Source: Mycobacterium montefiorense (lineage in GTDB: Bacteria > Actinomycetota > Actinomycetes > Mycobacteriales > Mycobacteriaceae). From it: DNA of 64,000 nucleotides. The translations under genes and the position numbers were made by a program. Below are positions 43,848-56,268 of the stretch, piece after piece. Position 1 is the first letter of the stretch, and each line of letters begins with the position of its first letter. The notes under the pieces were generated by a model that made no database searches, was not told the origin of the DNA, and saw nothing but the letters and a program-made list of their open reading frames with translations. The stretch lies in the NCBI RefSeq assembly GCF_003112775.1, contig NZ_BFCH01000018.1:248001-312000 (forward strand), written 5' to 3'.

Positions 43848-44818
43848 TCGGCCCAGGCCGAGTACAGGATCGCGTTAACCGCGGCCATTCGCGCCGAGCG
43901 CACCACCGAATTCAGCGGTCGCAGTGCGTCGCCGGCGATCCGCGCCTCCGACGATGATTGGGTACCGATCGGTTCCAGCCCGGATACGACACGGGCCGCG
44001 AAGCGATCCGCGGTCGGAGCGCCGCCCGCGTGCGCGGACGGATCGGAGGCCCGGCTGAGCCCGGCGCTCACCGCGATGATCGCGTCGACGTGTGCGGCGT
44101 TCTCCAGCACCCGCACGGCACGCGACGGCGCGTGGTCGGGAACCCGGTGTTGCCGCGCGGATTCCAGCAACTGTTCGACAAGTCCTCGCGGATCGTCGAT
44201 GTCGCTTGCCGATCCCAGCCCGATAGCGCCGAGCGCATCGGCGGCCGAACGCACGGCCGACCGCAGCGAGTATTCGGCATCGCCCAGCTCGTGGTGTTCG
44301 AACACCGGCGCGCCGGGCAGTGAATACACCGTCCACGCCAGCGCGCACAGTTCCGGTAAGCCCGGGTCGTCGTCGCCGGCCTCCTCGGGATCGGTGTACG
44401 AGAACTCGGGGACCAGCCCGACAGCGGCGGTGGGGTCGTCCGGGTGGGTGATGATCACCGCCTCACCGGCGGCTAGCGCGTCGCGCTCGAACTGGGTCCC
44501 GGGGGCCAGGCCGCGAACGTCACCGGGAACCGGCAACACCACGTTGATCGTCCCCGGCAATGGACCCGAAGCACCCGTGGCCCCCGGCAGCGTCAGCCGG
44601 CCAACCGCGGCGCGCAGCGTCTGCAACAACGAGACGGTCCCGGCGTCGTGCACGTCGGGCCACGGCAGCCCGGTGTGGCCGGCTGCAACAGCATCATACG
44701 CGGTGACCGATTGCTTTGGCGCCCAAAGGGATAGCGCGTCCAACACGTCGTCGGGCGCAGCCTTGCCCGCGAGCCAGGCGTTAGCCCACACGGACAGCGA
44801 AACACTCGGACACCACAT
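43844..44818 (-). CDS. conserved actinobacterial protein, Rv1486c-like
   Basis: A 324-residue protein, soluble by composition, starting [15 protein letters not shown] at ATG 44818. The centre is rich in Ala, Val and Pro ([43 protein letters not shown]), typical of a conserved mycobacterial family of unknown function. Its stop overlaps the hemZ stop. The ORF is open to 44860, but residues before Met15 lack conservation. I cannot assign a role. Confidence 0.75.
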   Translation of the reverse strand: MWCPSVSLSVWANAWLAGKAAPDDVLDALSLWAPKQSVTAYDAVAAGHTGLPWPDVHDAGTVSLLQTLRAAVGRLTLPGATGASGPLPGTINVVLPVPGDVRGLAPGTQFERDALAAGEAVIITHPDDPTAAVGLVPEFSYTDPEEAGDDDPGLPELCALAWTVYSLPGAPVFEHHELGDAEYSLRSAVRSAADALGAIGLGSASDIDDPRGLVEQLLESARQHRVPDHAPSRAVRVLENAAHVDAIIAVSAGLSRASDPSAHAGGAPTADRFAARVVSGLEPIGTQSSSEARIAGDALRPLNSVVRSARMAAVNAILYSAWAD

Positions 44819-44875
44819 GATCTCGCAGTGTAGTTGTTTGGTCCGGCAAAGGCGGATCACGCGTATTCTGACGGC

Positions 44876-45307
44876 ATGGCGATCGCGCTGAGCTGGCTAA
44901 TCTTCGCACTGGCTCTTGCCGGCGCGGAGGCACTGACGGGCGATATGTTCCTGTTGATGCTGGGCGGCGGTGCGTTGGCCGCCTCGGCCACCGCATGGTT
45001 CACGGATTGGCCGATCCTGGCCGACGGGGCGGTGTTCTTGATTGTTTCGGTCCTGCTGGTCGTGCTGGTGCGGCCCGCGCTGCGGCGTCGGCTGACGCCT
45101 ACACACGAGCTGCCCACCGGCATCAAGGCCCTCGAGGGCAAACGCGCGTTGGTGCTTGACCGAGTCGCCCGTGACGTGGGCCAGGTGAAGCTCGATGGCC
45201 AGGTGTGGACGGCGCGCCCGTTCAACGACGGCGATGTCTACGAACCCGGCGAATCGGTCACTGTCGTGCACATCGACGGCGCGACGGCGGTGGTGATCAA
45301 ACAGTAG
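44876..45307 (+). CDS. NfeD-like membrane protein
   Basis: A 143-residue protein with three hydrophobic segments (about 3-20, 24-45, 50-70) and a C-terminal OB-fold NfeD domain ([28 protein letters not shown] about 87-114). NfeD proteins pair with SPFH proteins at membrane microdomains; the next gene encodes exactly such a partner. ATG 44876. Rv1487 counterpart. Confidence 0.9.
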   Translation: MAIALSWLIFALALAGAEALTGDMFLLMLGGGALAASATAWFTDWPILADGAVFLIVSVLLVVLVRPALRRRLTPTHELPTGIKALEGKRALVLDRVARDVGQVKLDGQVWTARPFNDGDVYEPGESVTVVHIDGATAVVIKQ

Positions 45308-45355
45308 CCCGTCGACACAGGCGCTGCGAAAGCGCTGCGAGAGAAAGGAATTCCG

Positions 45356-46501
45356 GTGGAAGGTGCGGTTGCTGGTTTGGTGTTGCTGGCAGTCCTGGTG
45401 ATCTTTGCAATCATCGTGGTGGCCAAGTCGGTTGCGTTGATTCCGCAGGCCGAGGCCGCGGTGATCGAACGGCTGGGTCGGTACAGCCGCACGGTCAGCG
45501 GGCAATTGACGCTGCTCATCCCGTTCATCGACCGGGTGCGTGCCCGGATCGACCTGCGCGAGCGGGTGGTGTCATTCCCGCCACAGCCCGTCATCACCGA
45601 AGACAACCTGACGCTCAACATCGACACGGTGGTCTACTTCCAGGTCACCGTCCCGCAGGCCGCGGTGTACGAGATCAGCAACTACATCGTCGGCGTCGAG
45701 CAGCTCACCACCACCACGCTGCGCAACGTCGTCGGCGGCATGACGCTGGAGCAGACCTTGACGTCGCGCGACCAGATCAACGGGCAGCTGCGCGGAGTGC
45801 TCGACGAGGCCACCGGCCGCTGGGGCCTGCGGGTCGCCCGGGTCGAGCTGCGCAGCATCGACCCGCCGCCGTCGATTCAGGCCTCGATGGAAAAGCAGAT
45901 GAAGGCCGACCGGGAGAAGCGGGCGATGATCTTGACCGCCGAAGGTACCCGGGAGGCGGCGATCAAACAGGCCGAGGGCGCCAAGCAGGCGCAGATCCTG
46001 GCCGCCGAGGGTGCCAAGCAAGCCGCGATCCTGGCCGCCGAGGCGGAGCGGCAATCCCGGATGCTGCGCGCCCAGGGTGAGCGTGCCGCGGCCTACCTGC
46101 AGGCGCAAGGTCAGGCCAAGGCCATCGAGAAGACGTTCGCCGCGATCAAGGCGGGCCGGCCCACCCCGGAGATGCTGGCCTACCAGTACCTGCAGACGCT
46201 GCCCGAGATGGCCCGCGGCAGCGCCAACAAGGTGTGGGTGGTCCCCAGCGACTTCAGTGCGGCGCTACAGGGTTTCACCAAACTGCTGGGCGCACCGGGC
46301 GAGGACGGGGTGTTCCGGTTCGAGCCATCTCCGGTCGAGGACGTGCCCAAACACGCGGCCGACGCAGACGACGCCGAGATCGCCGATTGGTTTTCCACCG
46401 AGTCCGATCCCAAGATCGCCCAGGCGGTAGCCAAGGCAGAGGCGATAGCCCGCAAGCCGGTCGATGGCCAGCCGGGGCCGCCGCCGGAATTGACCCAATA
46501 G
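45356..46501 (+). CDS. SPFH/Band 7 (stomatin-like) protein
   Basis: A 381-residue protein with one N-terminal membrane helix (about 4-25), the SPFH domain (PQAEAAVIERLGRYSRTVSGQL near 30-51) and a long Ala/Glu/Gln-rich coiled coil (about 190-265) containing repeated KQAQILAAEGAKQAAILAAEAE-like turns. Likely oligomerises in membrane microdomains with the NfeD partner. The start is a GTG at 45356 after GAAAGGAA. Rv1488 counterpart. QmcA-type by comparison. Confidence 0.9.
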   Translation: MEGAVAGLVLLAVLVIFAIIVVAKSVALIPQAEAAVIERLGRYSRTVSGQLTLLIPFIDRVRARIDLRERVVSFPPQPVITEDNLTLNIDTVVYFQVTVPQAAVYEISNYIVGVEQLTTTTLRNVVGGMTLEQTLTSRDQINGQLRGVLDEATGRWGLRVARVELRSIDPPPSIQASMEKQMKADREKRAMILTAEGTREAAIKQAEGAKQAQILAAEGAKQAAILAAEAERQSRMLRAQGERAAAYLQAQGQAKAIEKTFAAIKAGRPTPEMLAYQYLQTLPEMARGSANKVWVVPSDFSAALQGFTKLLGAPGEDGVFRFEPSPVEDVPKHAADADDAEIADWFSTESDPKIAQAVAKAEAIARKPVDGQPGPPPELTQ

Positions 46502-46510
46502 GATTGCCGG

Positions 46511-46867
46511 ATGACTGCTTTGAGTTCGCCGAAGACCTATGCGGCGCTGGGCGCGTTTCATGCCGTGGACGCGGTGTTGTGCGGTGTTCAGGTAGCTCCG
46601 ATCAAGAAAGTGTTGGACGACGTCGGTCTTCCGGACAACGTTCGGCCCGTGCTGCCGGTGGTGAAGGCGGCCGCGGCGGTCGGCTTGCTGTCCGTCAGCC
46701 GCTTCCCCGCGCTGGCCAGGCTGACGACGGCGATGCTGACGCTGTACTTCGTATTGGCGGTGGGCGCGCACGTCCGGGTACGCGACAAGGTCGTCAATGG
46801 CCTTCCGGCAGCGGTATTTTTGGCCATCTTCGCCGCGATGACGGTGAAGGGGCCGGAGCACAACTAG
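46511..46867 (+). CDS. DoxX-like small membrane protein
   Basis: A 118-residue protein with four hydrophobic segments and the DoxX-like layout (AFHAVDAVLCGVQVAPIKKVLDD, VKAAAAVGLLS, LTTAMLTLYFVLAVGAHVRVRD, PAAVFLAIFAAM). Function unknown; DoxX relatives appear in redox defence. Nine bases after the SPFH gene. Its stop overlaps the convergent reductase gene. Confidence 0.75.
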   Translation: MTALSSPKTYAALGAFHAVDAVLCGVQVAPIKKVLDDVGLPDNVRPVLPVVKAAAAVGLLSVSRFPALARLTTAMLTLYFVLAVGAHVRVRDKVVNGLPAAVFLAIFAAMTVKGPEHN

Positions 46868-47349
46868 TCAAGCCGTAACTCGACCAACGGCAGCGGAGTG
46901 TCGGTGTCGGTGATCGCAACGCCGAGTGTTTCTTCGAGCACCGGCCTGAATTGTTCCCACGTTCGCCGGTGACGGCTGCGGTAGTCGGCCAGCGTGCGAT
47001 CGGCTTCGCGTTGGTCGAGGACACGTGCGGTCGCGGGCGCGGGCGCGCGGCTGCCGACGTAGATGCGCACCCGTGGGGAAGCTTCGATGTTGCGGAACCA
47101 CTGCGCTTTTCGGCCGAACCCCGATGCGACGATGTATACGTCTGCCCCGCGGTGGTCGACCACTTCCAACACGGCGTAGCGCCGGACGCCGGACTTGCGG
47201 CCCAGATGTTCGAGCATCAGGATGCGCGAGCCGAACAGTGCGCCGCCGCGGCACCGGTAGATCCAGATCGGCGCGCGGACAAGAGGTCGGGTCCGCAACA
47301 GCCGCCCGGCCGCCCTGGCGACAAGGGATCGCGAATGTGCTTGTGCCAC
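46864..47349 (-). CDS. F420-dependent deazaflavin nitroreductase-like protein
   Basis: A 161-residue split beta-barrel flavin-type reductase of the Ddn family. Marked by GGALFGSRILMLEHLGRKSGVRRYAVLEVVDHRG (about 35-68) and the active segment VASGFGRKAQWFRNIEASP near 74-92. Such proteins reduce quinones or nitroaromatics with F420H2. No signal peptide. Last gene of a minus-strand group of four running from 49548 down to 46864, with gaps of 50, 49 and 24 nt. Confidence 0.82.
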   Translation of the reverse strand: MAQAHSRSLVARAAGRLLRTRPLVRAPIWIYRCRGGALFGSRILMLEHLGRKSGVRRYAVLEVVDHRGADVYIVASGFGRKAQWFRNIEASPRVRIYVGSRAPAPATARVLDQREADRTLADYRSRHRRTWEQFRPVLEETLGVAITDTDTPLPLVELRLD

Positions 47350-47373
47350 TTAAACCAAACCCAGGGGGCACTG

Positions 47374-47688
47374 CTACGGCGAGACCGGATCGAGCCGCGG
47401 TGACGGCGGCAGCGCGTGGGGCCCCGGCGGCAATGGTGGCATCGGCACGGCACTCGGCGCTGGCGCCGGTGTGATGGCAGACGGCGCGGGATACCCTGAC
47501 GGCGGTGTCGACGAGAACGGCGGCGGATAGGGCGGCGGGGGCAGCTGGACGCGGATCGTAAACACCAGGCCGGTGATCGCGAACGCGGCGATCGCGCCGA
47601 GGATCAGGCCAACCAGACCGGCACCAAGTAACGCCGCGGTGGAGAATCGCCGCCCGGGTGCGCCGATGGAGTTGTTGTCGGATGTCAT
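47374..47688 (-). CDS. small proline-rich membrane protein
   Basis: A 104-residue protein with one transmembrane helix (about 18-45: STAALLGAGLVGLILGAIAAFAIT, then GLVF) and a C-terminal tail of about 55 residues with roughly 40 percent proline (LPPPPYPPPF, PAPAPSAVPMPPLPP). Starts at ATG 47688 after GGGGAG; ATG 47700 would sit on this site. A single-span protein with a Pro-rich exterior tail might interact with the cell wall or the neighbouring protease. No family recognised. Confidence 0.6.
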   Translation of the reverse strand: MTSDNNSIGAPGRRFSTAALLGAGLVGLILGAIAAFAITGLVFTIRVQLPPPPYPPPFSSTPPSGYPAPSAITPAPAPSAVPMPPLPPGPHALPPSPRLDPVSP

Positions 47689-47737
47689 GCGGCTCCCCAC
47701 ATTGCTCGTCGGATCAAGACGGTGGTGCGTCCGGTCT

Positions 47738-48739
47738 TTAGCGCGGACCGGGTCGTTGCGCGATCGCGGCGGTTAGCTGCCATTTGTTCAGCCACGGCTG
47801 TACTAGCTCGGCCACCGAGAATTTGGCCGGGGCCAGGCAGCCCGCGTTGGGAGTGGCAGGATTGCTGCCACGGATGTCGATGCCGACCGCCGTGGCGGTG
47901 CCGTCGTTTTGAATCAGATAGACCGGGCCGCCGGAATCGCCGCATTGACCGCCCGCCAAGAACGAGACCTTGCTCTCGGTGACGTCGAGCACCGGGCCGC
48001 ATTCGGCCTCACCGCTACTCATGCCGAATTTGCACAGTTCCTGTCCGATCGACAGATCGGTGGTGACCCCCGTGATCGGCAGCGTGGTGGCGACTGCCGA
48101 ACTCCGCGGGACGTTGTCGCCGTCGAGCACGATCAGGCCGATGTCGTGTTGCTCGTTGTGCACGCCTTCGCTGACTGTGCGGGCGAATGTGCCCAGCTTT
48201 GCGTACGGGAGGATTCCGCCGAGGTTCATCACCACCTTGCTTGGTGTGTGGGGCCGATTGCAATGACCGGCGGTGAGAAGACCAGCCTCACCCGTGCTGG
48301 TACGCACTAAAAAGCCGGCAGTGCAACCCATTCCGCCGGAGCCATCGGCGTATTCAACATAGATGCCCGCGCCCGGGCCGGCGGCCGTCGACGCCGGCAA
48401 TGCGATGGGGGTCAGTTCGGGAATGGGCGCGGGTTCTTGCACGCGCTCGATGTGCTTGGGTGCCAGCCAGATGGCCGTCATGCACACAGCGGCGGCGAAT
48501 GCGGCTGCGATCGTCAGCCACGAGGCGCGCGTTCGCTCCCGTGCGGCATGCGGGTACGAGACGGCCGACGCGACGACCACGCCGCCGGTCGGTACGCGAT
48601 ACAGCCTGATCCGATCGAGCAGGAACGACAAGACAGCGACGCCCACCGACGCGAGGGCGCCGAGCAGGAGCACGAGCAGGCCCGCCCGCGACGGCTGCAA
48701 ACCGAAAGTCGCTAGCTGCTGCGCGTAGACCCGCTCCAT
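47738..48739 (-). CDS. membrane-anchored trypsin-like serine protease
   Basis: A 333-residue protein with two N-terminal hydrophobic segments (about 20-41 and 74-92), a linker, then a chymotrypsin-fold S1 domain. The triad is His159 in TAGHC, Asp199 in NEQHDIG, Ser269 in QCGDSGGP. Cys pairs (139/160, 236/247, 266/285-range) fit extracytoplasmic disulfides. The protease domain should lie outside the membrane. ATG 48739. In H37Rv this interval carries other genes (Rv1489A-Rv1490), so this gene is accessory. Confidence 0.85.
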   Translation of the reverse strand: MERVYAQQLATFGLQPSRAGLLVLLLGALASVGVAVLSFLLDRIRLYRVPTGGVVVASAVSYPHAARERTRASWLTIAAAFAAAVCMTAIWLAPKHIERVQEPAPIPELTPIALPASTAAGPGAGIYVEYADGSGGMGCTAGFLVRTSTGEAGLLTAGHCNRPHTPSKVVMNLGGILPYAKLGTFARTVSEGVHNEQHDIGLIVLDGDNVPRSSAVATTLPITGVTTDLSIGQELCKFGMSSGEAECGPVLDVTESKVSFLAGGQCGDSGGPVYLIQNDGTATAVGIDIRGSNPATPNAGCLAPAKFSVAELVQPWLNKWQLTAAIAQRPGPR

Positions 48740-48789
48740 TGAGTAGATCTTTCAGGCAACTGGCTGCCGCACTCAACAGTCCGGCCCGG

Positions 48790-49548
48790 TTAGCTGATAA
48801 TGACCGGCTCGGAAGCGGGCTCGTCGGGGTGCGCTGTGTGGTGTCGTCGGCGGTAATGACGGACTTCGACGAACAGCCCCGTGAGCCCCAGCGCACTGGT
48901 GACCAGCGACACCAAGAAGAGCAGCGGGCTGGGGTGACCGGCCAGCGCGTCGCCGAGAAAAACCACCGCGGCGGTGCCGGGCAGTAGACCGGCCAGCGTG
49001 GCCAGCGTGTACGGCCTGATGCCGACCGCGGACGCGGCGGCGGCGTAGTTGACCGCCGAAAACGGCAGGACGGGAATCAGCCGCAGCGACAGGACCGACA
49101 CCCAGCCCCGCTCGCGCAGCCGCTGGTCGGCCCGGTGCAGCGCTCGGTAGCGAACCAGCCGGTCGAACCGCCACCCTGCAGCGCGGACCAGCACCAGCGC
49201 CAACACCGCGCTAGCGGTACTGGCAACCACCGCGATCAGCACGCCCAGGGCGGGGCCGAACAGCAGCCCCGCGGCCAGGGTGAACGCCGTGCGCGGGATT
49301 GGCACCACCGTGACAACGGTGTGCGCGATCAGAAACGCCAACGGGAACCAAGGCCCCAACGATTGAGCCCAATCGCGCAGCTGCACCGCGCTGGGCAATG
49401 GAACACATAGCGCCAGCGCAACCAAGAGTGTGATACCGACCACTGCCGCCAGAGCGCGCGGCCGGGACACCTGGCGCGTGGTCATCCCCAGCGCGCGCCA
49501 GAGACTGCGCAGCGTGCTGGTGGTTTTGGAAGTGGCGGAGCCCGTCAC
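48790..49548 (-). CDS. TVP38/TMEM64 family membrane protein
   Basis: A 252-residue protein with about six membrane segments and the SNARE-associated (DedA-like) domain motif FTLAAGLLFGPALGVLIAVVAST near 88-110, followed by SLRLIPVLPFSAVNYAAAASAVGI near 152-175. Family members are lipid scramblases or flippases in other organisms. Matches Rv1491c in size. Basic N-terminus to about 30. First gene of the minus-strand group. Confidence 0.85.
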   Translation of the reverse strand: MTGSATSKTTSTLRSLWRALGMTTRQVSRPRALAAVVGITLLVALALCVPLPSAVQLRDWAQSLGPWFPLAFLIAHTVVTVVPIPRTAFTLAAGLLFGPALGVLIAVVASTASAVLALVLVRAAGWRFDRLVRYRALHRADQRLRERGWVSVLSLRLIPVLPFSAVNYAAAASAVGIRPYTLATLAGLLPGTAAVVFLGDALAGHPSPLLFLVSLVTSALGLTGLFVEVRHYRRRHHTAHPDEPASEPVIIS

Positions 49549-49737
49549 GCCACTAAACGTTACGGGCCAGAAATGAATAACTTGTATCCCGGGCCTGGCG
49601 TTTCGGCTTGTCCTGGCTCGATCGATTCACCTCGCGGTTTTTGGCGGCGGGGGCAATCAATTAGCCTGATTAGTGAGTCGCGTGTCCTCCGCAACCTCAA
49701 GCAACGTTGCCAATAGCTGCGAAAACAGGAGCCGTCG
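49549..49737. promoter_or_regulatory. divergent region between TVP38 gene and mutA
   Basis: 189 bp between divergent genes. AGGAG about 9 nt before the mutA GTG at 49738 is a good ribosome binding site. No convincing promoter hexamers or operator were identified. Confidence 0.4.
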
Positions 49738-51609
49738 GTGTCCATTGACGTACCCGAGCTCGCCAACCTAGAACAGGTTCGCGAGCGCTGGCGCACCGCG
49801 GTGGCAGGTGTGCTTGCCAAGAGTGCCCGCAAGGAACCCGCCGAGTTGGGCGAACAGCCCGAGCATCTGCTGGACACCCAGACATACGACGGGTTCGCCG
49901 TACGCCCGCTTTACACAGCGTTCGACGAGCTGCCCGAACCGTCGCTGCCCGGCGAGTGGCCCTACCTGCGTGGCGGGGACCCGTTCCGCGACGTGAAATC
50001 CGGCTGGAAGGTCGTCGAGGCGTTTCCGGGCGCCGCAGCCACCGCCGCCGAAGCCAACGCGGCCGTGTTGGGTGCGCTCGGCGACGGGGTCAGCGCGCTG
50101 CTGATCCGCGTGGGGACGGACGGTGCGACGGCCCAGGACCTCGAGGTGCTGCTCTCGGGCGTCTACCTGAGCATGGCGCCGATCATCATCGAGGCCGGTG
50201 CCGACTACGTGGCGGCGGCCGACGCGATGCTCGCCCTGGTGGCCGACGTCGAAGCCGACCAGCGTGCCACCTTGTCGATTGACCTGGGCGCCGACCCTTT
50301 GACCGCGGCGCTGAGCGGGCGTCCTGCGGCGGCGATCGACGACGTCGTCGCGGTGGCTTCGCGCGTGACCGACGAGCGCGGCGTGCGGGCAATCACCGTC
50401 GACGGGACCGCCTTCCACAACCTCGGCGCCAACGCGACCTGGGAACTGGCCGCCGGAATCGCGGCCGCGGTCGCCTATCTGCGGGTGCTCACCGAGGCGG
50501 GGATGCCGGTGGGTAAAGCGCTGGGCCAGATCAGTTTTCGGCTTGTCGCCGATGACGATCAGTTCATGACGATCGCCAAGATGCGCGCAGCGCGTCAGCT
50601 GTGGGCGCGGGTCGCAGAGGTTGTCGGCGAACCCGACGCCGGCGGGGCGATCGTGCACGCGCAAACGTCGCTGCCGATGATGACCCAGCGCGATCCGTGG
50701 GTGAACATGTTGCGCTGCACGCTTGCCGCCTTCGGTGCCGGGGTCGGCGGCGCCGACACCGTGCTGGTTTTCCCGTTCGATATCGCGATCCCGGGCGGGT
50801 TTCCGGGCACGGCAAGAAGTTTCGCGTGCCGAATTGCACGCAACACACAGCTGCTGCTGCTAGAGGAGTCGCACGTGGGGCGGGTGCTGGATCCCGCCGG
50901 TGGATCGTGGTTCGTCGAAGATCTCACCAAACAGCTTGCGCAGCGGGCGTGGGAGCAATTCCAGGCCGTCGAGGCTCGCGGCGGGTTCGTCGACGCTCGT
51001 GACTACATCGCCGAGGCGATCGCTGACATCGCCGGACGGCGTGCCGACGACATCGCGCATCGCCGTACGGCGATCACCGGCGTCAACGAATTTCCGAACT
51101 TGACCGAACCCACACTGCCGCAAAGTGATTCGATCGGCCAGCCGGATGTTGGCAACCTGCAGCGCTACTCTGCCGCGTTCGAGGCGCTACGCGATCGCTC
51201 GGACGCCTTCCTGGCCCGCACCGGTGCCCGCCCGCAGGCGCTGTTGCTTCCACTGGGGCCGCTGGCCGAGCACAACATCCGCGCCACATTCGCGGCGAAC
51301 CTGCTGGCTTCGGGCGGCATCGAGGCGGTCAACCCGGGAACGCTGGACACCGGGGCCGTCGCCGCGGCGGTGTCCGATGCGGGATCGCCCGCCGTGGCGG
51401 TGATCTGCGGTACCGACAAGCGTTACGGCACCGAGGCGGCGGGAGCCGTCGACGCGGCGCGTGCCGCCGGAGTGTCCAGGGTCTACTTGGCGGGGCCGGA
51501 AAAGGCGGTGGCCGACACTGGCCCGCAGCACCGGCCCGACGAATACCTGACAGCTAAAATCAATGCGGTCGAAGCGCTTTCGGATCTGCTCACTCGGTTG
51601 GGGGCGTAA
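49738..51609 (+). CDS. mutA: methylmalonyl-CoA mutase, small subunit
   Basis: Non-catalytic partner subunit of the adenosylcobalamin-dependent mutase that interconverts succinyl-CoA and (R)-methylmalonyl-CoA; methylmalonyl units feed methyl-branched mycobacterial lipids. 623 residues. The TIM-barrel domain shows [28 protein letters not shown] near 45-72 and [28 protein letters not shown] near 357-384. The C-terminal cobalamin-like domain lacks the DxHxxG ligand motif, as expected for MutA. GTG start 49738; 4 nt before mutB. Rv1492 counterpart. Confidence 0.95.
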   Translation: MSIDVPELANLEQVRERWRTAVAGVLAKSARKEPAELGEQPEHLLDTQTYDGFAVRPLYTAFDELPEPSLPGEWPYLRGGDPFRDVKSGWKVVEAFPGAAATAAEANAAVLGALGDGVSALLIRVGTDGATAQDLEVLLSGVYLSMAPIIIEAGADYVAAADAMLALVADVEADQRATLSIDLGADPLTAALSGRPAAAIDDVVAVASRVTDERGVRAITVDGTAFHNLGANATWELAAGIAAAVAYLRVLTEAGMPVGKALGQISFRLVADDDQFMTIAKMRAARQLWARVAEVVGEPDAGGAIVHAQTSLPMMTQRDPWVNMLRCTLAAFGAGVGGADTVLVFPFDIAIPGGFPGTARSFACRIARNTQLLLLEESHVGRVLDPAGGSWFVEDLTKQLAQRAWEQFQAVEARGGFVDARDYIAEAIADIAGRRADDIAHRRTAITGVNEFPNLTEPTLPQSDSIGQPDVGNLQRYSAAFEALRDRSDAFLARTGARPQALLLPLGPLAEHNIRATFAANLLASGGIEAVNPGTLDTGAVAAAVSDAGSPAVAVICGTDKRYGTEAAGAVDAARAAGVSRVYLAGPEKAVADTGPQHRPDEYLTAKINAVEALSDLLTRLGA

Positions 51610-51613
51610 CAAG

Positions 51614-53866
<2,253 letters not shown>

Positions 53867-54868
53867 ATGGCGACCAATGCCGGCAAGGCCGATCGTGAGG
53901 CCGTCGAAGGGCTAGCCGAGGCCATTCGCAGCGGGGACCGGGCCGCGCTGCCCCGGGCCATCACGATGCTGGAGTCCACCCGCGGCGACCATCGCGAGCG
54001 GGCGCAGCAGCTGCTGCTCGACTTGCTGCCCGACTCCGGAAACGCCCATCGGGTGGGCATCACCGGGGTCCCCGGGGTTGGAAAGTCCACCACCATCGAG
54101 TCATTGGGTATGCACCTGATCGACCGTGGCCACCGGGTGGCGGTCCTGGCGGTCGACCCCTCCTCGACGCGCACGGGCGGCTCGATCCTCGGCGACAAAA
54201 CCCGGATGTCGCGATTGGCGGCGCACCCGGATGCCTACATTCGGCCGTCGCCTACGTCGGGAACGCTGGGGGGCGTAGCAAAGGCCACCCGGGAGACTGT
54301 CGTCCTACTGGAAGCGGCCGGTTTCGACATCATCCTCATCGAAACGGTCGGGGTGGGCCAATCCGAGGTGGCCGTGGCCAACATGGTCGACACCTTCCTG
54401 CTGCTGACTCTGGCGCGCGCCGGAGACCAGCTGCAGGGCATCAAAAAAGGCGTGCTGGAGCTCGCCGACATCGTGGTGGTGAATAAAGCCGACGGCGATC
54501 ACCTACCCGAGGCGCGCAAAGCCGCACGCGAGCTCTCGTCCGCGATCAGGCTGATCTATCCTCGTGAAACCCTATGGCGGCCACCAGTTCTCACGATGAG
54601 TGCGATGGAGAGGACCGGTTTGACCGAGATGTGGGACACCGTCGAGCGCCATCGGGAGGTGCTCAGCGAGGCGGGGGAGTTCGATGCTCGACGGCGATCC
54701 CAACAGGTCGACTGGACCTGGCAGATGGTCCGGGACACCGTCCTGGACCGGGTGCTGTCCAATCCGGGGGTGCGCAAGATGCGCGCCGAGTTGGAGCGGC
54801 AAGTCAAAGCCGGCGAGCTGACCCCTGCGATGGCGGCCCAGCAAATACTAGACGCGGCGTCTCGCTAA
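53867..54868 (+). CDS. meaB: MeaB/ArgK-type G3E GTPase, mutase chaperone
   Basis: GTPase that gates cofactor loading and protects methylmalonyl-CoA mutase. 333 residues; Walker A GVPGVGKSTTIESLG near 66-80, ETVGVGQSEVAVANM near 158-172, NKADGDH near 205-211 (base recognition). It was formerly annotated ArgK. The ATG starts immediately after the mutB stop. Rv1496 counterpart. Co-location with mutAB supports the chaperone role. Confidence 0.96.
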   Translation: MATNAGKADREAVEGLAEAIRSGDRAALPRAITMLESTRGDHRERAQQLLLDLLPDSGNAHRVGITGVPGVGKSTTIESLGMHLIDRGHRVAVLAVDPSSTRTGGSILGDKTRMSRLAAHPDAYIRPSPTSGTLGGVAKATRETVVLLEAAGFDIILIETVGVGQSEVAVANMVDTFLLLTLARAGDQLQGIKKGVLELADIVVVNKADGDHLPEARKAARELSSAIRLIYPRETLWRPPVLTMSAMERTGLTEMWDTVERHREVLSEAGEFDARRRSQQVDWTWQMVRDTVLDRVLSNPGVRKMRAELERQVKAGELTPAMAAQQILDAASR

Positions 54869-54897
54869 CGGAAAGGTAAATTAATCCGTGTTTGCGC

Positions 54898-54934
54898 TTG
54901 ACACAGGCTGATCCAAAGTAAATTCAAAATTGTG
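54898..54934 (+). promoter_or_regulatory. probable leaderless lipL promoter
   Basis: TTGACA at 54898-54903 and TAAATT at 54919-54924 are separated by 15 bp; the -10 ends seven bases before the lipL GTG at 54932, and no ribosome binding site is present, the layout of a leaderless mycobacterial transcript. The surrounding stretch is AT-richer than its neighbours. Confidence 0.55.
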
Positions 54935-56218
54935 ACGGTAGACAATGGGGTCGATCACCGCGCGAATCCCTCCGACGATGCCCCTGACGCAGGTCATCGT
55001 GTGTTCGGTTCGGTGGACCCAAATTTCTCTTGCGTCGTACGCGGTTTTTCGAGCCTGTTCCCCGGACGTCGATTCGGCGGCGGAGCGCTGGCGGTCTATC
55101 TCGATGGCCAACCCGTCGTCGATGTGTGGACGGGCTGGTCGGACCGGGCGGGGCAGCTGCCCTGGACGGCTGACCGGGCGCCGATGGTTTTCTCGGCGAC
55201 CAAGGGCATGGCGTCGACCGTGATCCACCGGCTCGCCGATCGGGGCCTGATCGACTACGAAGCCCCGGTCGCCGAGTACTGGCGTGAGTTCGGGGCCAAC
55301 GGCAAATCGACCCTCACGATTCGCGAGGTGATGAGGCACCGGGGCGGCTTGTCGGGCTTGCGCGGAGCCACGCAGGAAGACCTGCTGGATCACCTCGTCA
55401 TGGAAGAGCGGCTGGCAGCTGCGTCTCCCGGACGCTTGCTGGGCAAACCGGCCTACCACGCGCTGACCTTCGGCTGGCTGATGTCCGGCCTGGCCCGTGC
55501 CGTGACCGGCAAGGGGATGCGCGCACTGATTCGCGAAGAACTGGCAGAGCCACTGGGCACCGACGGCATGCACTTGGGCCGCCCGCCCGCTGGCGCCCCG
55601 ACGCGGGTAGCCGAAATCATCATGCCGCAGCACGTCATCGGCAATCCGATCATCGGCTATGCGGCACGCAAGGTGGCTACCGAGCTGTCCGGTGGATTCC
55701 GCTCGTTGTAGTTCCGTGGCGTGATGGCCGCGGTGCAAGGCGATATCCCGCTCCTGGATGCTGAGATGCCGGCAGCGAACGGGGTGGCAACGGCTCGTGG
55801 TCTGGCGCGGATGTACGGCGCCATCGCCAATGGCGGCGAGATCGACGGCATCCGATTCTTGTCGCCGGAGATTGTCGCCGGACTAGCCGGACGGCGGAGC
55901 CTGAAGCGGGACCGAAACATCATGGTGCCCTTGTCATTCCACCTGGGCTATCACGGCGTGCCGTTCGGCAACGTGATGCCGGGATTCGGGCACGTCGGAA
56001 TGGGCGGTTCGTTCGGTTGGGCCGACCCCGCGTCCGGGCTCGCGTTCTCGTTCGTGCACAACCGATTGTTGTCACCGTTCCTGGTGCTGGATCACTCCGG
56101 GGTGGCCACGTTGGGCAATCTGCTGCGGGTGGGCGTCGGTAAGGCCCGCAAGCATGGGTTCCGGCCGGTGAGCGAATTCGGGGCGCCGTTCAGCGAGCCT
56201 GGCGCCGTCGCTGGTTGA
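54932..56218 (+). pseudogene. lipL: lipL esterase/beta-lactamase-like, interrupted by an in-frame amber codon
   Basis: A serine esterase of the beta-lactamase/LipL family. The frame runs from GTG 54932 to TGA 56216-56218, 428 codons plus stop, close to Rv1497 (429 residues). One codon, 260 (TAG at 55709-55711), stops it after GGFRSL; the same frame resumes with FRGVMAAVQGD. As I recall, H37Rv has FRSMYF there, so a Tyr codon probably became amber by one substitution. The nucleophile motif SATK (88-91) precedes the stop; the HVG-type late motif (GFGHVGMGGSFGW) follows, so the 259-residue product would lack part of the active site. Read-through, a sequence error or a working two-part gene cannot be excluded. 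Confidence 0.85.
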
Positions 56219-56268
56219 TCCGAGTTCCCCCTCGAAATGCCGGGTTCGGCGGTATTATCAGCGAACCC

